Assembly: GCA_022495995.1 (NCBI GenBank)
Contig: JAFEMH010000733.1
Location: forward strand, 124,001 to 188,000
Reading direction: 5' to 3'
Source of the DNA: Adenophora triphylla var. japonica
Taxonomy: Eukaryota; Streptophyta; Magnoliopsida; Asterales; Campanulaceae
Length of the DNA: 64,000 nucleotides
Shown: positions 1 to 10,759 of the stretch, in pieces
How the letters are laid out: the number at the start of each line of letters is the position of its first letter
Position numbering within the stretch: position 1 is the stretch's first letter
Position numbers and translations under genes: made by a program
The notes under the pieces: generated by a model
What the model saw: only the letters and a program-made list of their open reading frames with translations
Told to the model about the DNA's origin: nothing
The model's database searches: none

Positions 1-2272
1 GATGGAGTGAGACTTTTTGTTTCGTGCCTTGGTTTCATTTGGTTTCAATGACAGAAGCAGGGATCTGATATGGACGTTGGTTCAGGGTCATTGGTATTCG
101 GTTCGTATGGGTGGCATCTCCCATGGCTTCTTTGCATCTTCTAGGGGGTGAAACAAGGGTATCCTTTATCTCCTCTGTTGTTTATTATTGCTCAAGAGGT
201 GTTATCTCGGGCATTACATAGGGTAGTGGAGGATAGCATCTTTCTTCCATACACACTTGGTCTGGGTGGTTTTCCTATTTCTCATTTATTATATGTCGAT
301 GACATGCTGATTTTCTGCAATGGGAGGAGGAATTCGATTAAAGGTTCAAGGGGTGTTTTAGCAAAGTATGAAGGGCTTCGGGGCAACTGATCAACCTTGA
401 GAAGAGTGGTTTCTATGTAGGTAAGAGGATGAGGAACTTTGTGGTGGATAACATTCGGCGTTGGTCGGGATGTACACACCAACAATCCCGCTCAAGTACC
501 CTGGGATTCCGTTGTTAAAGGGGAGGACGCAGAGGGTTCACTTTGCGGAGTTGGAGCAGAAGACTATGAAGAGGATAAATAGATGGAAGGCAAGGCTTTT
601 ATCATTCGAAGGTAAGCTAATTTTAATTAAGTCAGTTTTGAGTAGCATTCCAATTTATTATATGGGGGTTCTAAAGGTGCCTAAGGGGGTGATAAAAATA
701 TTGAGGGTATGTTGGTAAACTTCTTATGGAGTAGTGGTGATGAGAAATGTCCCCAATGGGTTGCTTGGGATAAGGTTTGTAGGCCTATCCAAGAAGGAGG
801 TTTGGGGGTGCGATCTATGGGAGATGTCAATAATGCTTTGCTGACCAATTTTGCATGGGTTGCTAAACATGGCACTTCATTGTGGTCCCTCTTTATTAGG
901 GAGAAATATGGGCTACGCAATGCGGACTCTAGTTCTCATGCGTGGAAGGCAGCTTCATACTTTCTTTCACAGTTTGATGATTGTAGCCGGTGGATCGTTG
1001 GCATAGGGGATATTCGATTCTGGAGGGATGACTGGTGCAGAGAGCTTATTGGGGGTCCTAGTCTGGAGGATCACACTCTCACGGTTCGGGATGGTTTGGC
1101 GATTATTGATGATTTATGGGGTTACATTCTGAGTCACTTGCATGCTAGCATTCATAGGGTTTATGTGGATATGGATAGGGAGGATAGGGTCGTGTTTACA
1201 TTGACAAAGTCGGGGGCTTTTGAGACCGCAGCTTGGTGGGAGCATTATTGTATTCAGAGTCCTTTGGTGGATTGGGGTGCTAAGATATGGCACAAGCACA
1301 TTCCAACCAAGGTTAGTTGTTTCTGGTGGCGTTTAATGCATAATGGCCTCCCAGTGGATGCTAGATTGGAGGAGAGGGGTTTCAACATTCCTCTTCGCTA
1401 TGTTTGTTGTCTTACTGGAGGGAGACTTTGGAGCACATATTTCTGCACTCGATTGTGGCTCTTTTCTTATGACAGCATTGGGCATCTTTCTTTGGGCTTG
1501 GTTATCATTACACGGACCTGCAGCAGTTATGGGATATTTGGCGAGGGAGTCAATCTCGTAGGGCTCAAATTGGAATGGTGCGTATGGGGACCATGATGTT
1601 TATTTGTTGGGGATTATGGAAGGCACGATGATGGTCTTCGAAGGCAAACAAATGGAGTGTGGTGTTATTATCGATGGGGTTTATCACGCCTTAGTGGATA
1701 TGTGCTCATTCATGATTCCCAAGGCAAAACCTACATCGATAGCTTGGAATATATTATCCAACATGGGATTAAGGGTGGCAGAGGTAAGGGTTAGGCGGAG
1801 ATGAACATTGCGATGGGAGCCTTCTCGTACTTGCTTCTACATACTCAATACGGATGGCTAGTCAGTTCATGGTGAGTGTTCGGGGGGAGGTGTCATCCAG
1901 GATTGGAGGGGTGGTTTTGTGGGTGCTTTTTCTAACTATTATGGATTGAGCACCAACATGCAGGCGGAGATATTTGCTATATGGGACGGTTTGAGGCTGT
2001 GTCGTGAGCTGCAGTTGACATCAGTCCAGGTGGAGTCCGATTCTATTGTGTTAGTGGGGATTTTGAATGAGATTCGAGAGTGTATGCATTTGTTGGGTGC
2101 TTTTGGGATATCTCATATATTACGAGAGGCAAATGGAGTAGCAAACAGGCTGGCAGCAGTGACACATGATCATCGTCATCTTATGAGGTACGCTACAGCT
2201 AGAGATTTGCCTGGAGAGGTGCTTCAAGCTTTGAGATATGATGATTTGGGCATATACGTGGATCGACATTGA
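1..2272 (+). pseudogene. LINE reverse transcriptase / RNase H coding region, broken
   Basis: Reverse transcriptase palm: a GVKQGYPLSPLLF block near 146-185, then the catalytic YVDD at about 295-306. After a frame change comes the segment containing INRWKARLLSFEGKLILIKS (575-650), then LVNFLWSSGDEKCPQWVAWD and GGLGVRSM (709-830). A zf-RVT segment follows (IWHKHIPTKVSCFWWRLMHNGLP, about 1285-1350). RNase H lies at about 1840-2272, with an NTDG remnant followed by a stop, AEIFAIWDGL and VESDSIV. Compared with copy B about 24 residues are missing after VESDSIV. At least four frame changes or stops separate the blocks. The family copies LINE RNA into DNA in the nucleus; this copy cannot encode a working enzyme. 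Confidence 0.85.
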
Positions 2273-2311
2273 TATGGGACAATTTTCTTGGGTTTTGGTG
2301 ACTGACACTAC

Positions 2312-3267
2312 TAGAGCTGTCAAAACGGGCAAAAAGCCCGCGGGCATGCCCGTCCCGCCACCTATTAGGGGCGGGTTGGGCTAGGATATTCAATACCCGT
2401 TTGGATGCGGGCTTTTCGGGCTATGCCCGCATGGGCCGCGGGCTTTTCCGGGTTGGGGCGGGTGGGCCGCCCGTTTAAATTAGATCACATAACTTCATAA
2501 GCGTGCCTTTGTTTGGCCCAGGCCCATTTGACCATTTTAATAAGATAAGATAAGCCTTTAAGGGTTAGGTTTTATTAGATGTAGGCATTTAGCGTCACTT
2601 TCTTCGTCTCTCTCTCTAGAATCCAGTCGCCGTCTTCGTCTCTCTCTCCAGAAATCCAGATTTCGTCGTCGTCAGTAATTACAGATCTGGTGCTGGGGGA
2701 AGCAGTAGAGGCACAGGCACGGGTGGTGGAGGGGCGGTAGTAGGAGGCAATCGCGGAAGAGGAACTAGTACTCGTACAACAACAAATTCGTCACCAACGT
2801 TGTATGGAAGCTCTTCCATGTTAATTTGTTTACTTTCATACATCTTTCACCACTTGATCTTCACTTGATGTAATATTGTTTGTATTGAACTCAAATATAT
2901 ACACTTATTTTTGTCTTTTATAATTCCATTCATGTTTATCATAGAGACAGAGATTACTTTTTCTTTTTAATTTTTTATCGTAATTTTATCTTTTTAATGT
3001 TAAAATTGCTTCTGCAACTTTTGTTATATTCATAAATTTTTATTAATTTATTTTTGGCTTTAAATTAATTTTGGGCTGATGTTTGACCTGTAATTAATGA
3101 TGTTTGAATTTTTGCGGGCTGGCCCGTTTTGCCCGTATGCAGGGCGGGCTGGGCCAAGAGTTTTTAGGACCGTATAGTTCGCGGGCTTTCCCGCCCCAGC
3201 TCGTTTGGATGCTGGCTTTTCGGGCCCGCGGGCAAACCCTTCCCGTAAGCTCGTTTTGACAGCTTTA
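2312..3267. mobile_element. hAT-like non-autonomous DNA transposon, 956 bp
   Basis: The left end TAGAGCTGTCAAAACGGGC and the reverse complement of the right end (TAAAGCTGTCAAAACGAGC) match at 17 of 19 bases. The flanks GACACTAC (2304-2311) and GGCACGAC (3268-3275) agree at 6 of 8, as for an aged 8-bp hAT duplication. Both subterminal regions are full of GCCCGCGGGC-type repeats. The middle holds a CTCTCTCT pyrimidine tract and a Gly/Arg/Thr-rich reading (about 2680-2830) that may be the first codons of a transposase, as in an internally deleted derivative. It is inserted in the 3' region of LINE copy A, so it is younger than that LINE. Confidence 0.8.
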
Positions 3268-3823
3268 GGCACGACCATGCTTGGAATTCAGCATGGCCAT
3301 ACAAGGGCTGGCATGCCCGTGCGGATATTGGGACTCGACCTTGCAAAGGGAGATTTTTTCAGCATGAAGTTTCTGCCAATACATGCTTAGCCGTGGCTTA
3401 TAGGCTTCTCGTCCGTGCATGTTTGGTGTCTCGGTCGTGCAAAATGGGAAGTTTCAAAGTGAAGTTGCTGGATAAAGCTACTCGGCCGAGGCATATAGCC
3501 CGCTCGTCCGAGCGCACATTTTGGGGAGTTTCTGGTCTAGGTTGCTCGGCCGCATCTTGGCCATGCTAGACCTGGAAAAAGGGCGTTGTGTTGTGGGTCA
3601 TGTGGGCGGTTTGGGCCTGATTTGGAAGTGTGGGCTTGGGTTCACTTTGTATGCACTTGGGTTTGGATTAGTCTAGTTTGGTATTTATTGGTTTTTGTTG
3701 GGCCATTTATTTTGTTTGTAATTTTGGTTTTAGAGACGAAATGCATTTCCATCTCACTGATGTAATTTTATTTTATGATTAATAAAATTTCCCATGTGTC
3801 GTCATGGTTCTTCAAAAAAAAAA

Positions 3824-3839
3824 CCTAAACCCTAAACCC
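3824..3839. repeat. Telomere-like CCCTAAA tract between two LINE copies
   Basis: CCTAAACCCTAAACCC follows the poly(A) of LINE copy A with no gap, and the 5'-truncated LINE copy B starts within two bases of its right edge. This is the plant telomere repeat unit (TTTAGGG on the other strand), just over two units. Confidence 0.8.
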
Positions 3840-5965
3840 ACAATGGGTAGCATGGCAGGAGGTGTGCAAACCCATTCATGAAGGTGGTTTGGGGGTGAGA
3901 TTCTTAAAAGAGGTTAATGATACGATGTTGGCCAAGTTGGCTTGGGTGGCATTGCATGGCAATCTTTATGGGCTCTTTTCATTTGTGAGAAATATGGGTT
4001 GCATGCCTCATAATCCAGTTCTCATCTTGGAAGGCAGCAACAGTTTTTTTTACCTTAGATAGAGGATTGTAGCAGATGGGTTGTTGGCATAGGAGATATC
4101 AGATTTTGGGTGGATAATTGGTGTGGTGAGCAGATTGGAGGTCCTAGACCGATAGATTATGGCTTGATAGTTCATGATGGTTTGATGGTTATAGATGATT
4201 TGCTTCCTCTCATTCCAGATCATTTGCATGATAACATTCGGAGGGTGTTTATAGAGGTAATGAGGAGGATAGGGTTTCATGTACTTTGACTCGGTTCAGG
4301 GAGTTTGAGTCGGCAGCATGGTGGGAGCATAATAGGATTCGTAGTCCTTTGGTTTATTGGGGAGCGAAGGTATGGCACAAACATATTCCGACCAAGGTAA
4401 GTGGATTCTGGTGGAGATAAATGCACAATGGTCTACTGGTAGATGCTAGATTGGAGGAGAGGGGTTTTATTATCCCACCGAGATGTGTATGTTGTCCTTC
4501 AGGTGGTAACATAGAGACTTTAGAGCACTTGTTCCTCCATTCTACGATGGCACAGTCCTTGTGGCAACATTGGGCATACTTTTTTGGGCTCATATATCAT
4601 TACACGGACCTCAATCAGTTATGGGATACTTGGTGTGGGGGAAAATCTCGTAGGGCTCAAGTAGGGTTGGTTCGTATGGGGATTATGATGTTTGTCTGCT
4701 AGGGTTTGTGGAAGGCGAGATGCAAGATGATTTTCGAAGGCAAATAAATGGAGTGGGGTTATATTATTGATGGGGTACATCATGCTTTGGTGGATATGTG
4801 CTCCTTCATGATCCCAAGATGAAGCCTATAGAGGTTGCTCGGACTATACCGACCAGCTTGGGGATAAGGGTGGCAGAGGTGAAGCTCAGGAATTCTAGAA
4901 CATTGTGATGGGAACCTTCTCGTACTTGTTGTTACACACTCAACATGGATGGGTCGTCGGTCCATGGCGAGTGTTCGGGGGGAGGTGTCATCAGGGATTG
5001 GAGGGGTGGTTTTGTGGGTGCTTTTTCTAATTACTATGGTTTGGGCACCAACATGCGGGCGGAGATATTTGCTATACGGGATGGATTGAGATTGTGTCGT
5101 GACCTTCAGTTGACTTCAGTTCAGGTGGAGTCCGATTCTATTGTGTCATTGGAGTTTTTGAAATGGAAGTTCAAGGGTACATGGCGGTATACATACGAGA
5201 TAAGAGAGTGTATGCATTTGTTGGGTGATTTCGGGATCTCTCATATTCTAAGGGAGGCTAATGGAGTTGCGTATCATCTAGCGGCAGTGGCACGCGCTCA
5301 TAGATAGCATATGGAGTATTTGCACACTAGAGATCTACCGGGGGATGCTTTACAAGCCTTGAGATTTGATGACTCGGGATGCTATGTGATTCGACATTGA
5401 CATGGGTCGGAATTTTTAGTTTTTTTTTTTTGTTGTTTGGTGGAATTTTGCTTCAGTGCATGGCCATGCTTTGAAAATGGCACGACCATTCAAGGTCTGG
5501 CGCGACCGTGTTGATGTTGGGACACGCCCGTGCAAGGGGAAGCACGACCACGCTGGTTTTGGTGGGCGGCCATGCCAAAGGTGCTGAAAAATTTTACAAG
5601 TTTCTGGACAAATGTGCTCGGCTAAGTCATATGAGGTGATCAGCCGAGCAATGCCTGGGAGGATTTTTTAAGTTTCTGCTTGAGCACGCTCGAGTCCCGG
5701 GAGAAAAGGGGCATTTTTTGGGCCATTTTGTGGCGGACTGGGCCTGTTTAAGTGAGTTGGGCTTGTGGTTGATTTTGATGGGGTTGGATTGCTCTTGACT
5801 GGTTTAGTCTAGTATGTTGGTATTTTTTGGTTTTGTTTGGGTTAGTTTAGTTTGGTTGTATTTTTGGTTTTAGAGATGGATTTCAATCCCTCTCATTTAT
5901 GTTCTTTTATTTTAAGTTAATAAAATCTCCCAGGTGCCGTCCTGGTTCTTTTTTTAAAAAAAAAC
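3840..5965 (+). mobile_element. LINE copy B, 5'-truncated, same family as copy A
   Basis: It starts at CAATGGGTAGCATGG, which aligns with about 752 in copy A, so it is a 3' portion of about 2.1 kb. It shares with copy A the order of domains, the long 3' region (CACGACCATGC-type text, AATAAAATCTCCCAGGTGCCGTCCTGG) and a terminal poly(A) at about 5956-5965. The family is therefore defined by two ends in the same orientation. The poly(A) is again followed by degenerate CCCTAAA units. Confidence 0.85.
3862..5400 (+). pseudogene. LINE zf-RVT and RNase H remnant (copy B)
   Basis: Blocks in order: HEGGLGVRFLKEVNDTMLAK (from about 3877), a zf-RVT segment with VWHKHIPTKVSGFWW and a stop, then MHNGLLVDARLEERGF and the Cys-rich RCVCCPSGG (4421-4510), then RNase H (4945-5307) with MDGSS, AEIFAIRDGL, VESDSIV and ILREANGVA. 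The RNase H reading is open over 120 residues and keeps the segment lost in copy A, but stops upstream (for example at about 4418 and 4700) separate it from the rest. The reading ends with a TAG near 5306. Confidence 0.8.
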
Positions 5966-6000
5966 ATAGACCCTAACCCTAAACTCTGAACCCTAAATTA
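5966..6000. repeat. Degenerate CCCTAAA tract after LINE copy B
   Basis: Four imperfect units of the type ACCCTAA directly follow the poly(A) of LINE copy B and lead straight into the 171-bp satellite. Confidence 0.75.
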
Positions 6001-6945
6001 TTTTAATCTAGCATGGAGTTAACTTATAGCATAAAGTATGTTAATCTTCTTAATTTTAAGCGTAAATCTTCCTAACACATTAGGTTATATGGTAATGGTG
6101 ATTTATATGATTTAAATCACTTTTTTAAACAAATATATATACACGTAAAATTATGTCTCAAACATATTAACATGTGTATTACGCATGGAGATAACTTATA
6201 GCATAAAATATTCTAATCTTGTTAATTTTATGCGTAAATATTCCTAACACACTTGGTTATATGGTAAAGGTGATTTATATGATTTTAATTATTTTTTAGC
6301 AAATATATATACACGTAAAATTACGTCTCAAACATATTAACATGTGTATTATGCATAGAGTTAACTTACATCATAAATTATTTTAATTTTGTTTATTTTA
6401 TGCGTAAATATTCCTAACTTACTAGGTTATATGGTAAATTTGATTTATATGGTTTAAAATTCTTTTTTAACAAATATCTATGCACGTAAAATTACGTCTC
6501 AAACATATTAACGTGTGTATTACGCATGGAGTTAACTTATAGCATAAAATATTTTAATCTTGTTGATTTTAAGCTTAAATCTTTCTAACATACTAAATTA
6601 TATGGTAAAGGTGATATATATGATTTAAAATACTTTAAAAAAAAATATCTATACACGTAAAATTACGTCTCAAACATCTTAAACTATGTATTACGCATGA
6701 AGTTAACTTGTAGCATAAAGTATTTTAATTTTGTTAATTTTAAGTGTAAATATTTCTAACACACTAGGTTATATAGTAAATATGATTTATATGATTTAAT
6801 ATACTTTTAAAATACTTTTTAACAAATATTTATGCACATACAATTATGCATCAAACGTATTAACATGTGTATTACGCATGGAGTTAACTTATAGCATAAA
6901 TTATTTTAATCTTTTTTAATTTTAGGCGTAAATCTTCCTAACAAG
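6001..6945. repeat. 171-bp tandem satellite, about 5.4 units
   Basis: The anchor ACGCATGGAGTTAACTTA recurs at about 6010, 6181, 6351, 6522, 6693 and 6874, a spacing of 170-181 bp. Each unit is AT-rich and contains CACGTAAAATTACGTCTCAAA and GGTTATATGGTAAA. The last unit is cut off at about 6945, where Copia sequence begins. The unit length is near the nucleosomal length common in plant satellites. It shares no visible sequence with the 173-bp array at 11408. Confidence 0.9.
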
Positions 6946-6951
6946 AATTAC

Positions 6952-7494
6952 TTACCTCACATAATTAGTCGTATGTTTATTTGAGGGACTCATTCGTTTT
7001 TTCTTAAAAGATTCAAATTCAGCTACACTCTTGTGTAGCCGGTTGTCCTTGGCAACTTGATCTCCTTCGAAGTATCTCAAGATACTTTGCCAAACTTGCT
7101 GAGTTGTATCATAGTTTTGTACTTGTTTGTACAGTCTATCATCCAGATTTGAGGTTAGAATGTGCATAGCCTTTTTGTCGAGGTCTACACATACTTTGTC
7201 CTCATCAGTCCATTCTTCACGAGTTTTGGGAACAATAAATTCATAAAATTTAAACTATTGTTCTGATAATCTATCAACATGATCCATCAAGGATGTATTA
7301 GGTGCTTTTGGCATGGTGTTGACTTTGATGGGAATAATGGGACCATCTCTAACTACAGTCATCAATATGTTATCGATTGAATCTATATACCGCATAATCC
7401 TGTTTTTCCAAACTGGAAATTCGTTTTCGTTTAACATGGGTATCGTTTCCATGTTCCACAACTGCATGAATTTTCTCGTCATTGGAATCGGCAA
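6952..7494 (-). pseudogene. Copia-type gag remnant
   Basis: On the minus strand the reading starts near 7494 (WKNRIMRYIDSID, like the Copia gag N-terminus), stops at LSEQ* (about 7255) and resumes in the same frame with EEWTDEDKVC, QVWQSILRYFEGDQVAKDN and KSVAEFESFK down to about 6990. The order and motifs match the UBN2/gag region of Ty1-Copia elements. The element is cut by the satellite on the left; no protease, integrase or RT is seen. Confidence 0.75.
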
Positions 7495-7537
7495 TTCAAG
7501 CTGTGAGCTTGAAAAAATATTTTTTCAAAAATTGCTA

Positions 7538-7550
7538 GCTCTGATACCAA
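7538..7550 (-). promoter_or_regulatory. Primer-binding site (initiator tRNA-Met type) of the Copia remnant
   Basis: On the minus strand the text TTGGTATCAGAGC lies two bases inside the LTR edge. TGGTATCAGAGC is the complement of the plant initiator tRNA-Met 3' end used by many Copia elements to prime minus-strand DNA. It fixes the orientation and the LTR border. Confidence 0.85.
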
Positions 7551-7551
7551 T

Positions 7552-8300
7552 TGTTAGGCCCAATTGGTAGAAAAAACAAGCTGGATGGGGGGGGTGGTTT
7601 AATAGCCTTATAAAATTAATGTTGAAAACTCTTTGAAAATTACCAAGTAATTTATCAAATGCAAAACCGTTGTGAACCGGTTACGCAACTGATAAGATAT
7701 TACCGATTTACACACCCAAATCAGTTAAGTATAAGCGAGTTTCAAGTACAAGTTAAAATATCATGTAGGTTGTATTCCAAGTAGGTAAAACATAGTTTAA
7801 GCAATAAGAATTCAAACGACTGTAACCGGTGATATAGTTCAACCAGTTACAAGACAAGAAAGATAAGCAAACACACAAACAAGGGGACACAATTATTTGG
7901 AGAGGTTCATAGTATTAACGAACTGCTACGTCCTCTACCAAGTTTGGTCAAAACTTGGATTTGTGAAATGTGCACTATTAATGTTCACTAGTCGATTACA
8001 AGTTGCAAGCCTTAACCTATGATGAGAGTTGAAGGCTGCATAAAGGAAAGTGATCACTAATAGATCGTGATACAAGTATAACCAAGTGTAATCAATAAAT
8101 GTGTTCACAAGTTAAACTGATTTTTTTTAGGTGTGTAGTTTGATCAATAAATGTGTTCCAGACATAGTATTATTGAGGAACACTTACAAGAATTGATTGA
8201 GTGTGCACATTGTATGTCCTAAGAAATACTTTGGTGATTTTATTGACAAAATGTCCTAGTAAGAGTTATGTATTGTCATTTACTTCAATTTAACCCAAAA
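7552..8300 (-). mobile_element. LTR of the Copia remnant (inner border clear, outer border not found)
   Basis: The inner border is TGTTAGGCCC at 7552 on the plus strand, next to the primer-binding site. No CTAACA mate was found to close the LTR, so the right limit is a guess. The stretch includes GGGACACAATTATTTGGAGAGGTTC and ACTGCTACGTCCTCTACC, text of the kind seen in plant Copia LTRs. No gene is seen in 7560-8360. Confidence 0.45.
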
Positions 8301-8366
8301 AAAAAGTGAAGTTTTAGTTTATAAGTAACTACTTCATACTTCTCAAAATAATCTTTTTTTTTTCGA

Positions 8367-8529
8367 TACGAAGGTATTTTGAGCAATAATTTTAAATTAA
8401 AATTATTATCACGATGAACCTTTAAAAATTGTTATTGAAATTATTTATAATGGTGCATCAATAACAAGTTTTAAATTTGCATTACGATAATTAAATCAAC
8501 CTAAATTTATTGCTCAAAGTACCTTCGTA
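8367..8529. mobile_element. Small mariner/Stowaway-like MITE
   Basis: Terminal inverted repeats of about 23 bp (TACGAAGGTATTTTGAGCAA against TACGAAGGTACTTTGAGCAA) bound 163 bp of AT-rich DNA; TA lies at both edges. The inner part (CATCAATAACAAGTTTTAAA; AATTAAATCAACCTAAATTTATTGCTC) matches the inner part of the MITE at 49346-49608. Confidence 0.7.
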
Positions 8530-8534
8530 ATGAC

Positions 8535-9210
8535 AACTGAGAACTTACTAATAAGTACTCAGTTGTTTGGTCGCTTTAGTTGGTGGTCACCGGAGTTGAT
8601 CACGTTCTTATTAGTTGAAAACTGAAAGCTTACCGATAAATTCTCAATATTTTGATCCCCATAGAGGTCATCAGAGTTGATCGTGTTTTTAGTAGTTTAG
8701 TTGACAACTGAGAATTTACTGATAAGTTCTCAATCGTTTGGCGCCGAAGTTGGTGGTCGTCGAAATTGATCGTGTTCTTAGTAGTTTAGTTGAAAACTGA
8801 GAAGTTACTGATAAGTTTTCAGTTGTTTGGTCGCCAGAGTTGGTGGTCGTTGGAGTTAATCGTGTTCTTAGTAGTTAAGTTGATAACTGAGAACTTACTG
8901 ATAAGTTATAAGTTGTTTGGCCGCTGGAGTTGACCGTGTTATTAGTAGTTTAGTTGAGAACGGATATCTTACTTATAAGTTCTCACTTATTTGGTCGCAG
9001 AAGTTGATCATATTCTTACTAGTTTATTTGATAAGTGAGAACTTATTGATAATTTTTTTCAGTTGTTTGGTTGTCGGAGTTGATCGTGTTCTTAGTAGTT
9101 TTCAATTGTTTGATGCCAGAGTTGGTGCTCACCAGAGTTGATTGTGTTTATAGTAGTTTAGTTGATAACTAAGAACTTACTGATAAGTTGTTTGGTCGCC
9201 GAGAGGTCAC
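8535..9210. repeat. Minisatellite with a hairpin in each unit, about 8 units of 74-90 bp
   Basis: Each unit contains a variant of AACTGAGAACTTACTGATAA, then GTTGTTTGGTCGCC, GGAGTTGATCGTGTTCTTAG and TAGTTTAGTT. In the commonest form GAGAACTTA and TAAGTTCTC are perfect 9-bp arms around CTGA. Unit lengths vary because the GGTGGTCG stretch is present or absent. No reading frame is kept. Confidence 0.85.
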
Positions 9211-9420
9211 CATAGTAAAAAAAAGGGTTGCCGAAATTGTTGGTCGCATGAGTTGGTGGTTGCCGAATTTGTTGACTAGAGAAGGTGGGGAAGGGTGACC
9301 TAAGGTAATGATGGTGGGAGAGAAATTAAAATGACGATAAGGATGGACTTAATAAAATGAGTAGTAGGGTGTACTTATTAAGCCATGAATTTTACTCATT
9401 AAGCTATGAATTATATGATA

Positions 9421-9599
9421 CTAGAATAAGCCCGTGTTCGAGGACACGTTTTTTTTTTTAATTAAGCCCTTTTTTTTTTAATTTAATTTTTTAAGGGCAA
9501 AATGGGAAAGGAACAAAATAGTGAGGGCAAAATGAGAAATTCGGCCATTGAAACTATTCATTCAACTGTTCACCACCCCACTACCATTTATACTATAGA
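9421..9599 (-). mobile_element. Non-autonomous Helitron, 179 bp
   Basis: Read on the minus strand it starts TCTATAGTATAAATGG, has an imperfect hairpin CGTGTCCTCGAACACG near the 3' end and ends CTAG. The host bases are A before TC and T after CTAG, as expected for Helitrons. It is the same family as 24224-24452 in the opposite orientation. Confidence 0.8.
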
Positions 9600-10063
9600 T
9601 ATAAAATATTTCACATCTTAAATGTAAATTAGGTTATATTGAGGGATTATATGGTAAATTCACCCGACAAAAAAAGTCCTCTCCTCCGTCGCACACGCAC
9701 TCCCTGCCGGCTGCCGCCCCCTCTTGCCCTCAACGAGAGCAACAATTTCCCCCCAAGGCCATCTCCAACAATTTGATTCAAATTTTGCACAAAAACATCA
9801 AAATGGTGCAATTTTAACACCAAATATCTTACACCATATCCAACAGTTTGCTTCAAATTTTGTAACAATTAAGAATCTTTACAAAATATTCTTATTATTT
9901 CATTTAATTAAAATGTTTTTCATTAATCATATTTAATATTATTCAAATTACATTATATTAAATAGTATGCTATAAAACTTAAATAAGACAATTAATAACT
10001 ATAAATAAATAAATTTAAAATAAAAATTTATTAGAAGAAACATTAAAATAAAATTCGAATTGG
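9600..10063. other. No gene; possible MITE end and short direct repeat
   Basis: From about 9757 the text GGCCATCTCCAACAATTTGA begins a pair of 75-bp related units (second CCATATCCAACAGTTTGCTT at about 9835). This opening is common at ends of plant MITEs, but no second end was found. A stretch CTTATTATTTCATTTAATTA at about 9890 recurs at about 10492, flanking the minisatellite region. No coding signal. Confidence 0.4.
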
Positions 10064-10477
10064 TCTTATAAAAACGCATTTTTTTTAAGTTTAAGAAAAA
10101 ATCATTTTTACACTGACACTTAATAATACATGCACTGACACTCTTCACACTAACACTTTTTTTATACAAATACTGATATTTTTTTATCCTACTGACATTC
10201 TTTATACTGACACTTAATATACATGCACTGACACTTTTTACACTGACACTTTGTTACACTAATACTGACACTTTGTTACACTAACACTGACACTTTTTTA
10301 CACTGACACTTAACATACATGTACTGACACTCTTTACAATGACACTTTGTTACACTAACACTGACACTTTTTTTACATTGACACTTTGTTACACTAACAT
10401 TGACACTTTGTTACACTGACATTTTGTTACACTAACACTGACACTAGCGAGAAAAACAAAATACGTTTTTTATAAGA
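10064..10477. repeat. ACACTGACACTTT minisatellite between inverted repeats
   Basis: About 10108-10446 is built from variants of ACACTGACACTTTGTTACAC. It is bounded by inverted copies of TCTTATAAAAACGCATT (10064-10080) and its complement AATACGTTTTTTATAAGA (10460-10477). No coding frame. Confidence 0.75.
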
Positions 10478-10671
10478 TTTTGACATAAAACCCTTATTAT
10501 TTCATTTAATTAAAATGATTTTTTCATTAACCCAAAAAACAATACAGATGACCTCCCTTGAGAAAATACAACTGACCCCCTCAAAATTAACATTAACGAC
10601 TCCTCAAGGTAAATACTAAATACAGAGAACGAAAAATACAGGAAACGAAATATTCCAATTTTGCCCTTCCG

Positions 10672-10693
10672 TCTCGTGTGTGTCTACACGAGA
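10672..10693. repeat. Palindrome of the CTCGTGT...ACACGAG family, left end region
   Basis: CTCGTGTGTGTCTACACGAG: 7-bp arms CTCGTGT/ACACGAG around a variable centre. It is the first member on the left, about 40 bp inside the inverted end. Confidence 0.75.
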
Positions 10694-10759
10694 CTTTCTC
10701 CTTATACCGTGTATATTCACACGACACACTTCGCAGGAAAATTCCAATCGTTCACCCAT

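Larger units (their letters stand above)
1..3823 (+). mobile_element. LINE copy A (5' end outside the window), interrupted by a hAT-like element
   Basis: This is a non-LTR retrotransposon of the plant L1 type that carries its own RNase H. Reverse transcriptase, connection region, zinc-binding region and RNase H follow one another up to about 2272. A long non-coding 3' region follows, ending with an AATAAAATTT stretch and a run of ten A at 3814-3823. The 3' region is split at 2312-3267 by a hAT-like element; the text on either side matches copy B (for example GGCACGACC after 3267). The poly(A) joins directly to CCTAAACCCTAAACCC. The frame changes several times, so the copy is dead. The 5' half lies outside the window. 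Confidence 0.85.

Noticed and set aside
3824..6000. A true chromosome end
   Set aside because: Only two to four degenerate CCCTAAA units, with genes and transposons on both sides.
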